Shown here one piece after another: positions 34,622 through 42,622 of a stretch of 64,000 bases of DNA. The stretch's first letter is position 1. Each line of letters starts with the position of its first letter. The notes under the pieces were generated by a model. That model had not been told where the DNA came from and ran no database searches. It saw nothing but the letters and a program-made list of their open reading frames with translations. A program made the translations under genes and the position numbers. Origin of the DNA: an uncultured Mucilaginibacter sp. (lineage in GTDB: Bacteria > Bacteroidota > Bacteroidia > Sphingobacteriales > Sphingobacteriaceae); NCBI GenBank assembly GCA_913775265.1, contig CAJYJH010000065.1:248001-312000 (forward strand), given 5' to 3'.

Positions 34622-36415
34622 TTAATATCTTTTGCGACGTTCAGTGCGATCTTCGCGGCGTTTGCCCGAAAAATCACGGAAACTACCGCCACCGTTTCTT
34701 TCATTGCCACGGTTACTGTTACCATCGCGACGGCCACCGCCATCACGTTTTTTGTAACCGCCACCAAAGCTGCCACGGTTATCACCGCCATCAGCAGATA
34801 TTTCTATCCTTACCTGGCGACCTTTATATTCAGCTTCTTTAAAGCTGGCAAAGGCTTTGTCCGTGTCGTCATTGGCAACTTCTAAAAACGAATAAACGCC
34901 TTTAATGTCTATTTTGCCAATCGTACGGCCTGAAATGCCGGTTTGGTTACAGAAATATCCTAACAGATCGCCGCGGGTAAATCCATCTACCGATCCCAGG
35001 TTGATAAACAAACGGGTAAAATCTGAACGGTTACCGGTGCGAGGGAAGCGTTCGCCACCATCACGAGATGCCGCACGGGTATCTTCAGGAGCATTCAGGT
35101 CTGGTGCATCTTTGTAATATGCCAGGAAGCTGTTAAACTCAATAGAAGCAAAACGTTTAATCAGGTCTTCTTTGCTTAAATCGGCAAACTCATCCATAAT
35201 ACGTGGGATGTATTGCTCAATTTGCTGCTCGTCAACCTCAACGTTATGTACTTTGTGGATCAGACCGAATAATTGTTTTTCGCAAACATCAAAACCGGTT
35301 GGTATTTCGGCTTTAATAAAGCGCTTGCCAATTACTTTTTCAATCTGACGAATTTTGTGAATTTCTTTACCGTGGATGATAGAAATAGATACCCCTGTTT
35401 TACCGGCACGTGCAGTACGGCCGCTACGGTGGGTGTAGTTCTCAATTTCATCAGGTAATGAATAGTTAATTACGTGAGTAACGTCATTAACGTCAATACC
35501 ACGGGCAGCAACGTCGGTAGCAATTAGTAATTGCAGGCTGCGCTCACGGTAACGTTTCATTACCTTGTCGCGTTGTTGCTGTGATAAGTCGCCGTGCAAT
35601 GAGTCGGCATTGTAGCCGTCTTTAATCAATGCCTCGGCAATTTCTTGAGTTTCAATTTTGGTACGGCAAAAAACAATACCAAAAATTTCAGGGTTAAAAT
35701 CTACAATACGTTTAAACGCCGCATATTTGTCGCGGGCACGTACTATATAGTACTCGTGCTCAATGTTGGCGTTACCGGTATTCTTGGCGCCCATGGTCAA
35801 CTCGTAAGGGTCGGTCATGTACTTTTTAGAAATGCGGCGTACCTCGCTTGGCATGGTGGCCGAAAATAGCCAGGTTTTTTTATCCTCGGGCGTGGTGGAT
35901 AAGATACTGTCAATGTCTTCCTGAAAGCCCATATTGAGCATTTCGTCAGCTTCATCCAGTACTACAAATTGTACCTGCGAAAAATCAATAGCCTTGCGGT
36001 TGATAATGTCGAGCATACGGCCCGGGGTAGCAACTACAATCTGTACGCCGCGTTTAATTTGGCGTAATTGATCTGAAATACTGGCACCTCCGTAAACAGC
36101 CACAACATTTACGTTGTTCATGTTTTTAGAGTAGTTTTTCAAATCATTGGCGATTTGTAAGCAAAGTTCACGTGTAGGGCACAAAACAAGTGCCTGCGGA
36201 TAGTTTTCTTCAAAATCCAGCAGTTCTAATAATGGTAAGCCAAAAGCAGCAGTTTTTCCGGTCCCGGTTTGGGCTAATCCGACAAAATCGTTGCTGCCTG
36301 TTAACAATACCGGGATTGACTGCTCCTGGATTGGTGTAGGGTTTTCAAATCCTAACTCAGTGATGGCATTAACAATATCATGACGGATTCCCAGTTCAAA
36401 AAATGGGTTGTTCAT
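34622..36415 (-). CDS. DEAD-box RNA helicase with DbpA-type RNA-binding domain
   Basis: The 597-residue protein has all core helicase motifs: Q motif (GFENPTPIQEQSIP), AQTGTGKT, PTRELC, DEAD, SAT and HRSGRTARAGK. After the two RecA domains comes a DbpA-like RRM (residues about 460-545) and a basic, glycine- and arginine-rich tail (GGGYKKRDGGGRRDG). It most resembles CsdA/DeaD-type helicases used in ribosome assembly and mRNA unwinding in the cold. A TACATTTG -7 element on the minus strand at 36457-36464 gives a leader of about 35 bases. The glycine-rich tail could be unstructured and phase-prone; that is inference. Confidence 0.94.
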   Translation of the reverse strand: MNNPFFELGIRHDIVNAITELGFENPTPIQEQSIPVLLTGSNDFVGLAQTGTGKTAAFGLPLLELLDFEENYPQALVLCPTRELCLQIANDLKNYSKNMNNVNVVAVYGGASISDQLRQIKRGVQIVVATPGRMLDIINRKAIDFSQVQFVVLDEADEMLNMGFQEDIDSILSTTPEDKKTWLFSATMPSEVRRISKKYMTDPYELTMGAKNTGNANIEHEYYIVRARDKYAAFKRIVDFNPEIFGIVFCRTKIETQEIAEALIKDGYNADSLHGDLSQQQRDKVMKRYRERSLQLLIATDVAARGIDVNDVTHVINYSLPDEIENYTHRSGRTARAGKTGVSISIIHGKEIHKIRQIEKVIGKRFIKAEIPTGFDVCEKQLFGLIHKVHNVEVDEQQIEQYIPRIMDEFADLSKEDLIKRFASIEFNSFLAYYKDAPDLNAPEDTRAASRDGGERFPRTGNRSDFTRLFINLGSVDGFTRGDLLGYFCNQTGISGRTIGKIDIKGVYSFLEVANDDTDKAFASFKEAEYKGRQVRIEISADGGDNRGSFGGGYKKRDGGGRRDGNSNRGNERNGGGSFRDFSGKRREDRTERRKRY

Positions 36416-36720
36416 GAATTAAAATAACGAATTCGGCAACATCGCCAAATCGGGTGCAAATGTACGAAAATTTAACCAGTATTTAAAGGCGTATTTTAAA
36501 ATGAGATTGAGGTGATATAGTGTCAGAATACAGTCTTTAACAATTGAAAATCAAAAAGTTGTAATCGTGTAGGTTTGCTGATGGCATTAACTAAGCGCAA
36601 CTCTAAATTTGGTGGCCGAAGAAGCGTGATCGTACTGAGATGAGTAGCGTCATTTTTATTTCAAAAAATAACCGCCATACGAGGGTAGGGCGGCTAATTG
36701 AATGACATCAAAATCTGATG
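36416..36720. other. Intergenic region upstream of the helicase gene
   Basis: This 305-base gap holds the minus-strand helicase promoter (TACATTTG, 36457-36464, with a TTTA 19 bases upstream) and the terminator of the DUF4293 gene at 36670-36695. The middle 180 bases show no ORF and no RNA gene that I can identify. Confidence 0.5.
36670..36695 (-). terminator. Terminator of the DUF4293 gene
   Basis: On the minus strand AGCCGCCC pairs with TGGCGGTT (one mismatch) and is followed by ATTTTTTG. It lies 25 bases after the DUF4293 stop. Confidence 0.7.
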
Positions 36721-37188
36721 TTAGCGAAGCCTGTCGGCTGAGCGTACCAACGCATCATCCCGTTTAATAGATTTAATGGCCAGGAAAATTAATAAGATAG
36801 CAATAGGAGGTAAAAATAAACCTACACCAAAATTATTGGTGCCTAAGTTAATACCACCGGTTGCCTTTTTTACTGTTTGTGCCAGCCAAAAGCTATGGCC
36901 GATAATTACTAATACCGCGCTGTAGCAAAGCGTCACCTGCAGCTTGCGGTTACGGAATAAAAATATGATCACCAAAGGTATTAACGCTACCAGAGCTGTT
37001 ACTACGGTAAGCGCCACAAAACTTTCTACGTGGCTTTGTGCGCCGTTGATATCCTGAAACAAGCCGGTTACCTTAATACTGGTAGGAATACCATTGATAT
37101 AAACATTATTAGCGATGGTAACCACATAAAGGGCAAGAATGGCCAGCGTGGCAAAAAAAAGATATATACTTTGTATACGTTGTAACAT
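36721..37188 (-). CDS. DUF4293 family membrane protein
   Basis: The 155-residue protein has four predicted membrane segments (IYLFFATLAILALYVVTI, a pair at residues 55-105, and a last at 120-140) and begins MLQRIQSIYLFFA, the conserved start of DUF4293, a family confined to Bacteroidota and commonly found near truA. Function is unknown. It is divergent from truA with 85 bases between the start codons. A terminator lies downstream. The family call is good; no role can be assigned. Confidence 0.85.
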   Translation of the reverse strand: MLQRIQSIYLFFATLAILALYVVTIANNVYINGIPTSIKVTGLFQDINGAQSHVESFVALTVVTALVALIPLVIIFLFRNRKLQVTLCYSAVLVIIGHSFWLAQTVKKATGGINLGTNNFGVGLFLPPIAILLIFLAIKSIKRDDALVRSADRLR

Positions 37189-37261
37189 AATTGAGATAAA
37201 AAGCGCTGCAAATATAAAATTGTTTGCCTAAATAATGACGTAACCTTGTTTAGGGGTTTGT

Positions 37262-37269
37262 TAACTTTG
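37262..37269 (+). promoter_or_regulatory. -7 element TAACTTTG directly before truA
   Basis: TAACTTTG ends 4 bases before the GTG start at 37274, so truA mRNA should be leaderless or nearly so. The gene uses GTG. Confidence 0.55.
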
Positions 37270-37273
37270 CCGC

Positions 37274-38092
37274 GTGGCTTTACAACGTTATTTTTTAGAG
37301 ATAGCCTATGATGGTACCCATTATCACGGCTGGCAGTTGCAACCCAATGCCGTTACGGTACAGCAAAAGCTGAACGAAGCCCTGGCTATATTATTAAGGG
37401 GACCTGTAGAAACTACGGGTGCTGGCCGAACAGATACGGGAGTGCATGCACGGCAACTGTTTGTGCATATTGAAGCCTCAGTTCAAGCCCCCCAGCCCCC
37501 TAAAGGGGGAGCAGAAGCTGATTTGCAGTCGGGGGTAGGAGTTAATGTACAAATGCAAAATATAAAACCCAAACTTAGGTTAGAGGTTTTGAATGCATTG
37601 TTGCCGCATGATATTGCGGTGAAGCGGATTGTGCCGGTACATGCTGATGCTCATGCCCGATTTGATGCTACTTTGCGTTCTTATGAGTACCATCTGCATT
37701 TTTTAAAAGATCCGTTCAAACAAAATTATTCATGGTTAATTAAGGGAGCGCTGGATGTGCAGGCCATGAACGAGGCTGCTGCTATTTTACTGGAGTATAC
37801 AGACTTCAGCTGCTTTAGTAAATCTAACACGCAAGTGTTTACCAATAACTGCAAAATTGTACGTGCCGAATGGGTAGAGCACGGTGATGGCTTGGTTTTC
37901 CATATATCGGCCGACCGTTTTTTGCGTAATATGGTGAGGGCTATTGTGGGGACTTGCATGATGGTTGGTCGCCATGAGATTGAGCCGGAGCAAATCAGGC
38001 AAATTGTAGAAAGTAAGAACCGCAGCAATGCCGGCACTTCGGTTCCGGCGTGTGGTTTGTATTTAACCGAAGTAAAATATCCGTATTTGTAA
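37274..38092 (+). CDS. truA: tRNA pseudouridine synthase A with a repeat-encoded insertion
   Basis: The 272-residue enzyme starts with GTG and shows the catalytic Asp motif GRTDTGVHA, then ALLPHDIAVKRI and SFLRNMVR-like C-terminal motifs (RFLRNMVRAIVGT). It makes pseudouridine at positions 38-40 of tRNA anticodon arms. Between HIEASV and LEVLNALLP there is an unusual insertion (QAPQPPKGGAEADLQSGVGV...) encoded partly by a GC-rich palindrome at 37484-37512. The usual spacing in E. coli TruA is about 20 residues shorter. The insertion should fall in a surface loop, which is inference. The reading frame is intact, so the enzyme is probably functional. Confidence 0.93.
   Translation: MALQRYFLEIAYDGTHYHGWQLQPNAVTVQQKLNEALAILLRGPVETTGAGRTDTGVHARQLFVHIEASVQAPQPPKGGAEADLQSGVGVNVQMQNIKPKLRLEVLNALLPHDIAVKRIVPVHADAHARFDATLRSYEYHLHFLKDPFKQNYSWLIKGALDVQAMNEAAAILLEYTDFSCFSKSNTQVFTNNCKIVRAEWVEHGDGLVFHISADRFLRNMVRAIVGTCMMVGRHEIEPEQIRQIVESKNRSNAGTSVPACGLYLTEVKYPYL
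37484..37512. repeat. Palindromic GC-rich repeat translated inside truA
   Basis: CAAGCCCCCCAGCCCCCTAAAGGGGG has the same order of blocks as the truB-DUF559 repeat: AAGCCCC, a spacer, then a C-run facing a G-run around a short loop. It adds QAPQPPKGG to TruA. A GGGGGTAGGAG stretch at about 37530 may be a decayed second arm. Confidence 0.65.
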
Positions 38093-38187
38093 TTGGGCAG
38101 TTGGGTAATGCTACTGCGATAAAATAAGATAGGCGTTGTTGATAAGAGGTAACTGTTTAAAGCCACAACGCAGTGTAAAGATAAAAT

Positions 38188-39987
38188 ATGTCTCAGGTAA
38201 CCGGAAAAGCGATTGATTGGAAACTGCTGCTGCGCATTATGCAGTACGTGAAGCCCTACAATCGTACGTTTGTGATAGCTGCTTTATTAACCATCTTTTT
38301 GGCGGTGATCACCTTGGCGCAACCTATACTGATGGAAATAGGGTTGGATAAATACATTCTGGCTGGCGACTATAACGGTTTGGTAATGATTGTAGTGTTG
38401 ATGGTAACACTATTGGCTGTGCAAACCGCGGCCCAGTACTATCAAACTTACTTAACTAACGCTTTGGGGCAGTCGGTGATCCGCGATTTGCGTATTCATG
38501 TTTTTCAACACATTATGAGCTTGCGGCTGCGGTATTTCGATCGTACGCCTATTGGTATGCTCATTACCCGTACCGTGTCCGATTTGGAAACCATCGCTGA
38601 TATATTTTCGGAAGGTTTAATTTCCATCGCCGGCGATTTGCTGTTGGTGGTTTCTATTGTCGTGTATATGATGATACAGGATTGGAAACTGTCGCTTATC
38701 ACACTCATTCCTTTACCCTTTTTGCTGGCAGCTACTTATATTTTTAAAGAAGCTATAAAATCCTCTTTTCAGGATGTGCGTACCCATGTGGCTCAATTAA
38801 ATACTTTTTTGCAGGAGCATATTTCGGGCATCAGTATTATCCAGTATTTCTCACGCGAGGCACAGGAGATGCGCAAGTTTAAGGCGGTGAACGAGAAGTA
38901 CCGCGATGCTAACATCCGGTCTAACTGGTATTACTCCATCTTTTTTCCGGTGGTGGAAATTTTTGTGGCTGCCTCCATCGGCTTATTGGTGTGGTATGGC
39001 TGTAAACGTATTTTGAGCGACCAGCAAATGACCTCAATTACGGCCGACCAGCAAGGAATTACACCAGGTAAAATACTGGCTTTTATTACACTGCTCAATT
39101 TATTGTTCAGGCCTATCCGTCAGCTGGCCGATAAATTCAATACCCTGCAAATGGGCATGGTAGGCGCTGATCGTATTTTTAAAGTATTGGATACTGACGA
39201 AGTAGCGCCTAACACCGGTACCATACAAGCCGGAATGCTACGCGGTCAGATTGAATTTAAAAATGTTTGGTTTGCTTATATCGATGATTATTGGGTGCTT
39301 AAAAATATCAGCTTTACCATACAGCCCGGCGAAACGCTGGCTTTGGTTGGCGCTACAGGCGCTGGTAAATCGTCTACCATCAATATCCTGAACCGTTTTT
39401 ATGAAATTGGCAAGGGTAATGTGCAGATTGACGGTGTTGATTTACAGCAATATGAGCTGCATTACCTGCGCTCGCAGATTGCTACGGTGATACAGGATGT
39501 GTTCTTATTTTCTGATACTATTGCCAATAACATCAGCCTGAACAACCCTTCCATTACCCGTGCACAGATTGTTGAAGCAGCCAGAAATGTGGGTGCGCAT
39601 GAGTTTATTGAACGATTGCCGGGTGGTTATGACTATAACGTAATGGAACGCGGCGCTACGTTATCGGCGGGGCAGGCACAACTGATTTCGTTTGTCAGGG
39701 CCTTGGTTTATAACCCGGCCATATTGGTGCTCGACGAAGCAACCTCATCAGTAGATACCGAAACCGAGATCCTCATTCAGAATGCTATAGACCGTTTGAT
39801 GGAAGGACGTACGGCCATCGTTATCGCTCACCGTTTATCTACCATCCAAAAAGCCGATAAAATTATCGTACTCGATCATGGCGAGATCAAAGAAATGGGC
39901 TCCCACCAAGAACTGCTACGCATTGAAGGCGGATACTACCGTAAACTCTACGACTTGCAATTTAACTCTGCCGGTATAGAGAGATGA
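38188..39987 (+). CDS. ABC transporter, fused permease and ATPase (MsbA-like exporter)
   Basis: The 599-residue half transporter has six membrane helices in residues about 20-320 and a nucleotide-binding domain with ALVGATGAGKSS (Walker A), LSAGQAQL (signature, LSAGQ in place of LSGGQ), ILVLDEATSSVD (Walker B) and IAHRLSTI (H loop). It should act as a homodimer exporting lipids or hydrophobic compounds, as MsbA-like exporters do. It follows truA after 95 bases. The substrate is unknown and an essential lipid A flippase cannot be distinguished from other exporters here. Confidence 0.93.
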   Translation: MSQVTGKAIDWKLLLRIMQYVKPYNRTFVIAALLTIFLAVITLAQPILMEIGLDKYILAGDYNGLVMIVVLMVTLLAVQTAAQYYQTYLTNALGQSVIRDLRIHVFQHIMSLRLRYFDRTPIGMLITRTVSDLETIADIFSEGLISIAGDLLLVVSIVVYMMIQDWKLSLITLIPLPFLLAATYIFKEAIKSSFQDVRTHVAQLNTFLQEHISGISIIQYFSREAQEMRKFKAVNEKYRDANIRSNWYYSIFFPVVEIFVAASIGLLVWYGCKRILSDQQMTSITADQQGITPGKILAFITLLNLLFRPIRQLADKFNTLQMGMVGADRIFKVLDTDEVAPNTGTIQAGMLRGQIEFKNVWFAYIDDYWVLKNISFTIQPGETLALVGATGAGKSSTINILNRFYEIGKGNVQIDGVDLQQYELHYLRSQIATVIQDVFLFSDTIANNISLNNPSITRAQIVEAARNVGAHEFIERLPGGYDYNVMERGATLSAGQAQLISFVRALVYNPAILVLDEATSSVDTETEILIQNAIDRLMEGRTAIVIAHRLSTIQKADKIIVLDHGEIKEMGSHQELLRIEGGYYRKLYDLQFNSAGIER

Positions 39988-39991
39988 TTTT

Positions 39992-40120
39992 GGAATCAAG
40001 AATATAGAGTCAAGAATACAGAATAAAAGGGCATTCTTCGAGGTCCTTAATTAAAACAATAATTGAAAACACACTTGGCTGTTGTATTTTCTTGATTCCT
40101 GACTCTATACTCTAAATTCT
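39992..40120. repeat. Imperfect inverted repeats of about 33-38 bases downstream of the ABC transporter gene
   Basis: The left arm (39992-40024) contains TCAAGAATA twice and TAGAGTC; the right arm (40083-40120) is largely its reverse complement with a 7-base difference (CTTGATTCCTGACTCTATA). They lie between convergent genes and can form a long hairpin. The sequence resembles dispersed TTGAnTCTnGACTCT repeats seen in related genomes, which I state from memory. Confidence 0.55.
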
Positions 40121-40125
40121 CAACC

Positions 40126-40368
40126 TTATTTTCTCACTGGTGGATTGTCTTTTTCGGGGTCTTGAAACTCATCAGGTGGTGTTTTGATGGGTTTAACCGG
40201 TTCTTCGTCTTCTTCGTGCTTTTTGGCGATGTTGCCAAAGTTGGCATCATCCTGATGGTATTCTTCGTCCTCCTGTTTTTTTACCGCTTTATTGCCGTTA
40301 TCGTCCGGTCTTTCGGTAGGTGTATCAGATGGTGATGGTTTTTGATGAGAGTTTGCTGGTGTAGTCAT
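40126..40368 (-). CDS. Small highly charged protein, unknown
   Basis: The 80-residue product is almost all Glu, Asp, Lys, Pro and Gln, with no hydrophobic core, and is expected to be disordered. It is not recognised. A start ATG and clean stop exist and the composition differs from shadow ORFs, but the evidence for expression is weak. It lies alone between the ABC transporter and ftsX on the opposite strand. Low-complexity acidic proteins of this size are often annotated as hypothetical in Sphingobacteriaceae. Confidence 0.5.
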   Translation of the reverse strand: MTTPANSHQKPSPSDTPTERPDDNGNKAVKKQEDEEYHQDDANFGNIAKKHEEDEEPVKPIKTPPDEFQDPEKDNPPVRK

Positions 40369-40559
40369 ACCTGTTGTTTTATAGTTAACAGTAGTTGCCC
40401 GGTGTTTGTTTAAGACGGTACAATGCAGGCCATTAAAAAGCTTGGGTAGTTAAATATTGTTAAAAGCACTATTGCCAGCAGTATATAAATCATATTTATC
40501 AACAACAAAGTTTTACCTTTAAGCGGTGTTTGTTAATTTCGCAACCCAACAGGTACGAT

Positions 40560-41438
40560 ATGGAAGAATTTGAAGCAAGTACGGCCGCCAAGAAAACAAA
40601 AGCCATTTATATTTCAACGGTTTTTGGTATTGCCATGGTGTTGCTGATGGTGGGTATGCTGGGACTGATCTTGGTACATGCCAATAATTTATCACGCTAT
40701 ATTAAAGAAAATATGGTGGTGAACGTGTTTGTAGACGAAGGCGCCCGCGAAACCGACGTGCTGCAGTTTCAGCGCGAACTGGATAACAACCGCTATGTTA
40801 AACGTACCCAGTATGTAAGTAAAGAGCTGGCTGCCCGCAACCTGCAAAAAGATCTGGGCGAAGATTTTGTGAAGTTTTTGGGTGTGAATCCATTATCACA
40901 ATCTATCGACGTATACATGAAGGCCGATTACGCCAACAACGCCGACCTCACACGTTTTGCCAACGATCTGCGTAAAAATCCTTTGGTTAAAGAGGTAAAG
41001 TATCAGCAATCGCTGGTGGAGCAGATGAATAAAAATCTGACGGCCATTAGTTTAGTGATATTGGCTTTCGCCGGTATATTTGTGGTGGTTTCGGTAGCGC
41101 TGATTAACAATACCATCAGGCTGGCTATTTATTCGCAACGTTTCCTAATCAAATCTATGCAACTGGTAGGTGCTACTAAAGCTTTTATCCGTAAGCCTTT
41201 CCTGTTGTATGGTATATGGCATGGTTTATTAGGGGCTTTAATTGCCATTATTTTATTGGTAGGCATTCTATACCTGGCTTATCATCAAATCCCGGATTTG
41301 GTAGTTCTGCAAAATCCTTTCGAGTTTATAGTGGTATTCCTGGGTTTGGTAACCTTAGGTATATTTATAGCAGGCTTCAGTACCTTTTTGGCGGTTAACC
41401 GCTTTTTACGATTAAAAATCTATCAACTTTACAGATAA
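40560..41438 (+). CDS. ftsX: Cell division protein FtsX
   Basis: I start at ATG 40560 (residue 11 of the track ORF), giving 292 residues. The layout is FtsX: a first membrane helix (IYISTVFGIAMVLLMVGMLGL), an extracellular domain of about 120 residues (VVNVFVDEGARETDVLQFQREL), then three membrane helices in an FtsX permease domain. FtsX works with the ATPase FtsE to control peptidoglycan hydrolysis at division. The ATPase is not adjacent. The gene heads the conserved ftsX-DUF3098-uppP-truB-ribF order. Confidence 0.9.
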   Translation: MEEFEASTAAKKTKAIYISTVFGIAMVLLMVGMLGLILVHANNLSRYIKENMVVNVFVDEGARETDVLQFQRELDNNRYVKRTQYVSKELAARNLQKDLGEDFVKFLGVNPLSQSIDVYMKADYANNADLTRFANDLRKNPLVKEVKYQQSLVEQMNKNLTAISLVILAFAGIFVVVSVALINNTIRLAIYSQRFLIKSMQLVGATKAFIRKPFLLYGIWHGLLGALIAIILLVGILYLAYHQIPDLVVLQNPFEFIVVFLGLVTLGIFIAGFSTFLAVNRFLRLKIYQLYR

Positions 41439-41444
41439 CGATTT

Positions 41445-41717
41445 ATGGCACAAAAACAAGACAAGCCTTACGTAAGCAGACCTATACTGTCTGCTACGGA
41501 AGCTAAGCAACAAACCCCCGTGAGGTTTGTATTTAATAAAGCTAATTACCAGTTACTGGCCCTTAGCGTTTTAATTGTAGCAATCGGGTTTATTTTGATG
41601 TCGGGTACTACCGATATTTACAGCAATACTAAAATTGTAGTAGCACCACTGGTAGTACTGGCCGGCTTTGGATTAGGCTTTTACGCCATCATGAAAAAAA
41701 CTGCGCAGGAGGCATGA
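41445..41717 (+). CDS. DUF3098 family membrane protein
   Basis: The 90-residue protein has two membrane helices ([18 protein letters not shown] and [19 protein letters not shown]) and a conserved [16 protein letters not shown] before the first. This is DUF3098, found in Bacteroidota almost always between ftsX and uppP. It starts 6 bases after the ftsX stop and overlaps the uppP start by 4 bases (ATGA). Function is unknown; the linkage suggests a role in envelope synthesis or division. Confidence 0.88.
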   Translation: MAQKQDKPYVSRPILSATEAKQQTPVRFVFNKANYQLLALSVLIVAIGFILMSGTTDIYSNTKIVVAPLVVLAGFGLGFYAIMKKTAQEA

Positions 41718-42508
41718 ACCTGATCCATGCTATTATCCTGGCCGTCATTGAAGGCCTGACGGAGTTTTTACCTGTATCATCTACAGGGCATATGATCATC
41801 GCTTCATCGGCGATGGGTATTGCCAATAACGATTTTGTTAAGCTGTTCACGGTAGCCATCCAGTTAGGTGCCATCTTATCAGTAGTGGTGCTGTATTTTA
41901 AGCGCTTTTTTCGGTCTATTGACTTTTACTTTAAGCTGATTGTAGCCTTTATTCCAGCCGCTGTATTCGGTTTGCTTTTCAGCAAAAAGATTGATCAGTT
42001 ATTAGAGAGTGCTCTTACCGTGGGTATTACTTTGTTTATAGGTGGTATCATCTTATTGTTCGTTGATAAATGGTTTACTAAACCTTTAATTGATAACGAA
42101 GATGAAGTAGATTACATGACCGCATTGAAAATCGGTTTCTTTCAATGTATCGCTATGATTCCCGGTACTTCGCGTTCAGCAGCTACCATTGTAGGCGGCA
42201 TGACGCAGAAGTTAAGCCGCAAGGCCGCTGCCGAGTTTTCATTCTTTTTGGCCGTACCTACCATGTTTGCCGCTACCGCCAAAAAACTACTCGATTTTTA
42301 TAAAGAAGGCCATGCCATTACCGGCGACGAAATTAAATTGCTGGCTATCGGTAATGTAATAGCGTTTATAGTAGCCTTACTGGCTATCCGTAGCTTTATT
42401 ACTTTTTTGCAGCGTAAAGGCTTTGTACTGTTTGGCTGGTACCGCATTATAGTTGGCGCCATCATTATTGGTTTATACATGACCGGGCATAACCTGGAAA
42501 TGATATAA
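41714..42508 (+). CDS. uppP: Undecaprenyl-diphosphate phosphatase
   Basis: The 264-residue membrane protein has the two BacA/UppP signatures, [17 protein letters not shown] and [13 protein letters not shown], with catalytic Glu, Ser and Arg positions intact, and about eight hydrophobic segments. It recycles undecaprenyl pyrophosphate to the monophosphate for peptidoglycan and other surface polymers. It overlaps the DUF3098 gene by 4 bases (ATGA), showing translational coupling. A terminator follows, so truB is transcribed from its own promoter. Confidence 0.95.
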   Translation: MNLIHAIILAVIEGLTEFLPVSSTGHMIIASSAMGIANNDFVKLFTVAIQLGAILSVVVLYFKRFFRSIDFYFKLIVAFIPAAVFGLLFSKKIDQLLESALTVGITLFIGGIILLFVDKWFTKPLIDNEDEVDYMTALKIGFFQCIAMIPGTSRSAATIVGGMTQKLSRKAAAEFSFFLAVPTMFAATAKKLLDFYKEGHAITGDEIKLLAIGNVIAFIVALLAIRSFITFLQRKGFVLFGWYRIIVGAIIIGLYMTGHNLEMI

Positions 42509-42537
42509 CTTTAATCTGATCGTAAAAGATTATTAGT

Positions 42538-42566
42538 GGCCTGTCTTAAAATGACAGGCCTTTTTT
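42538..42566 (+). terminator. Terminator after uppP
   Basis: GGCCTGTC (42538-42545) pairs with GACAGGCC (42553-42560) and is followed by TTTTTT. Confidence 0.92.
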
Positions 42567-42595
42567 GTGGGCCAATAAATCTTAGTGCTATTCGT

Positions 42596-42603
42596 TACCT
42601 TTG
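42596..42603 (+). promoter_or_regulatory. -7 element TACCTTTG before truB
   Basis: TACCTTTG matches TAnnTTTG and lies 19 bases before the TTG start at 42623. Confidence 0.55.
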
Positions 42604-42622
42604 TGCCTTTATCTGATACACG

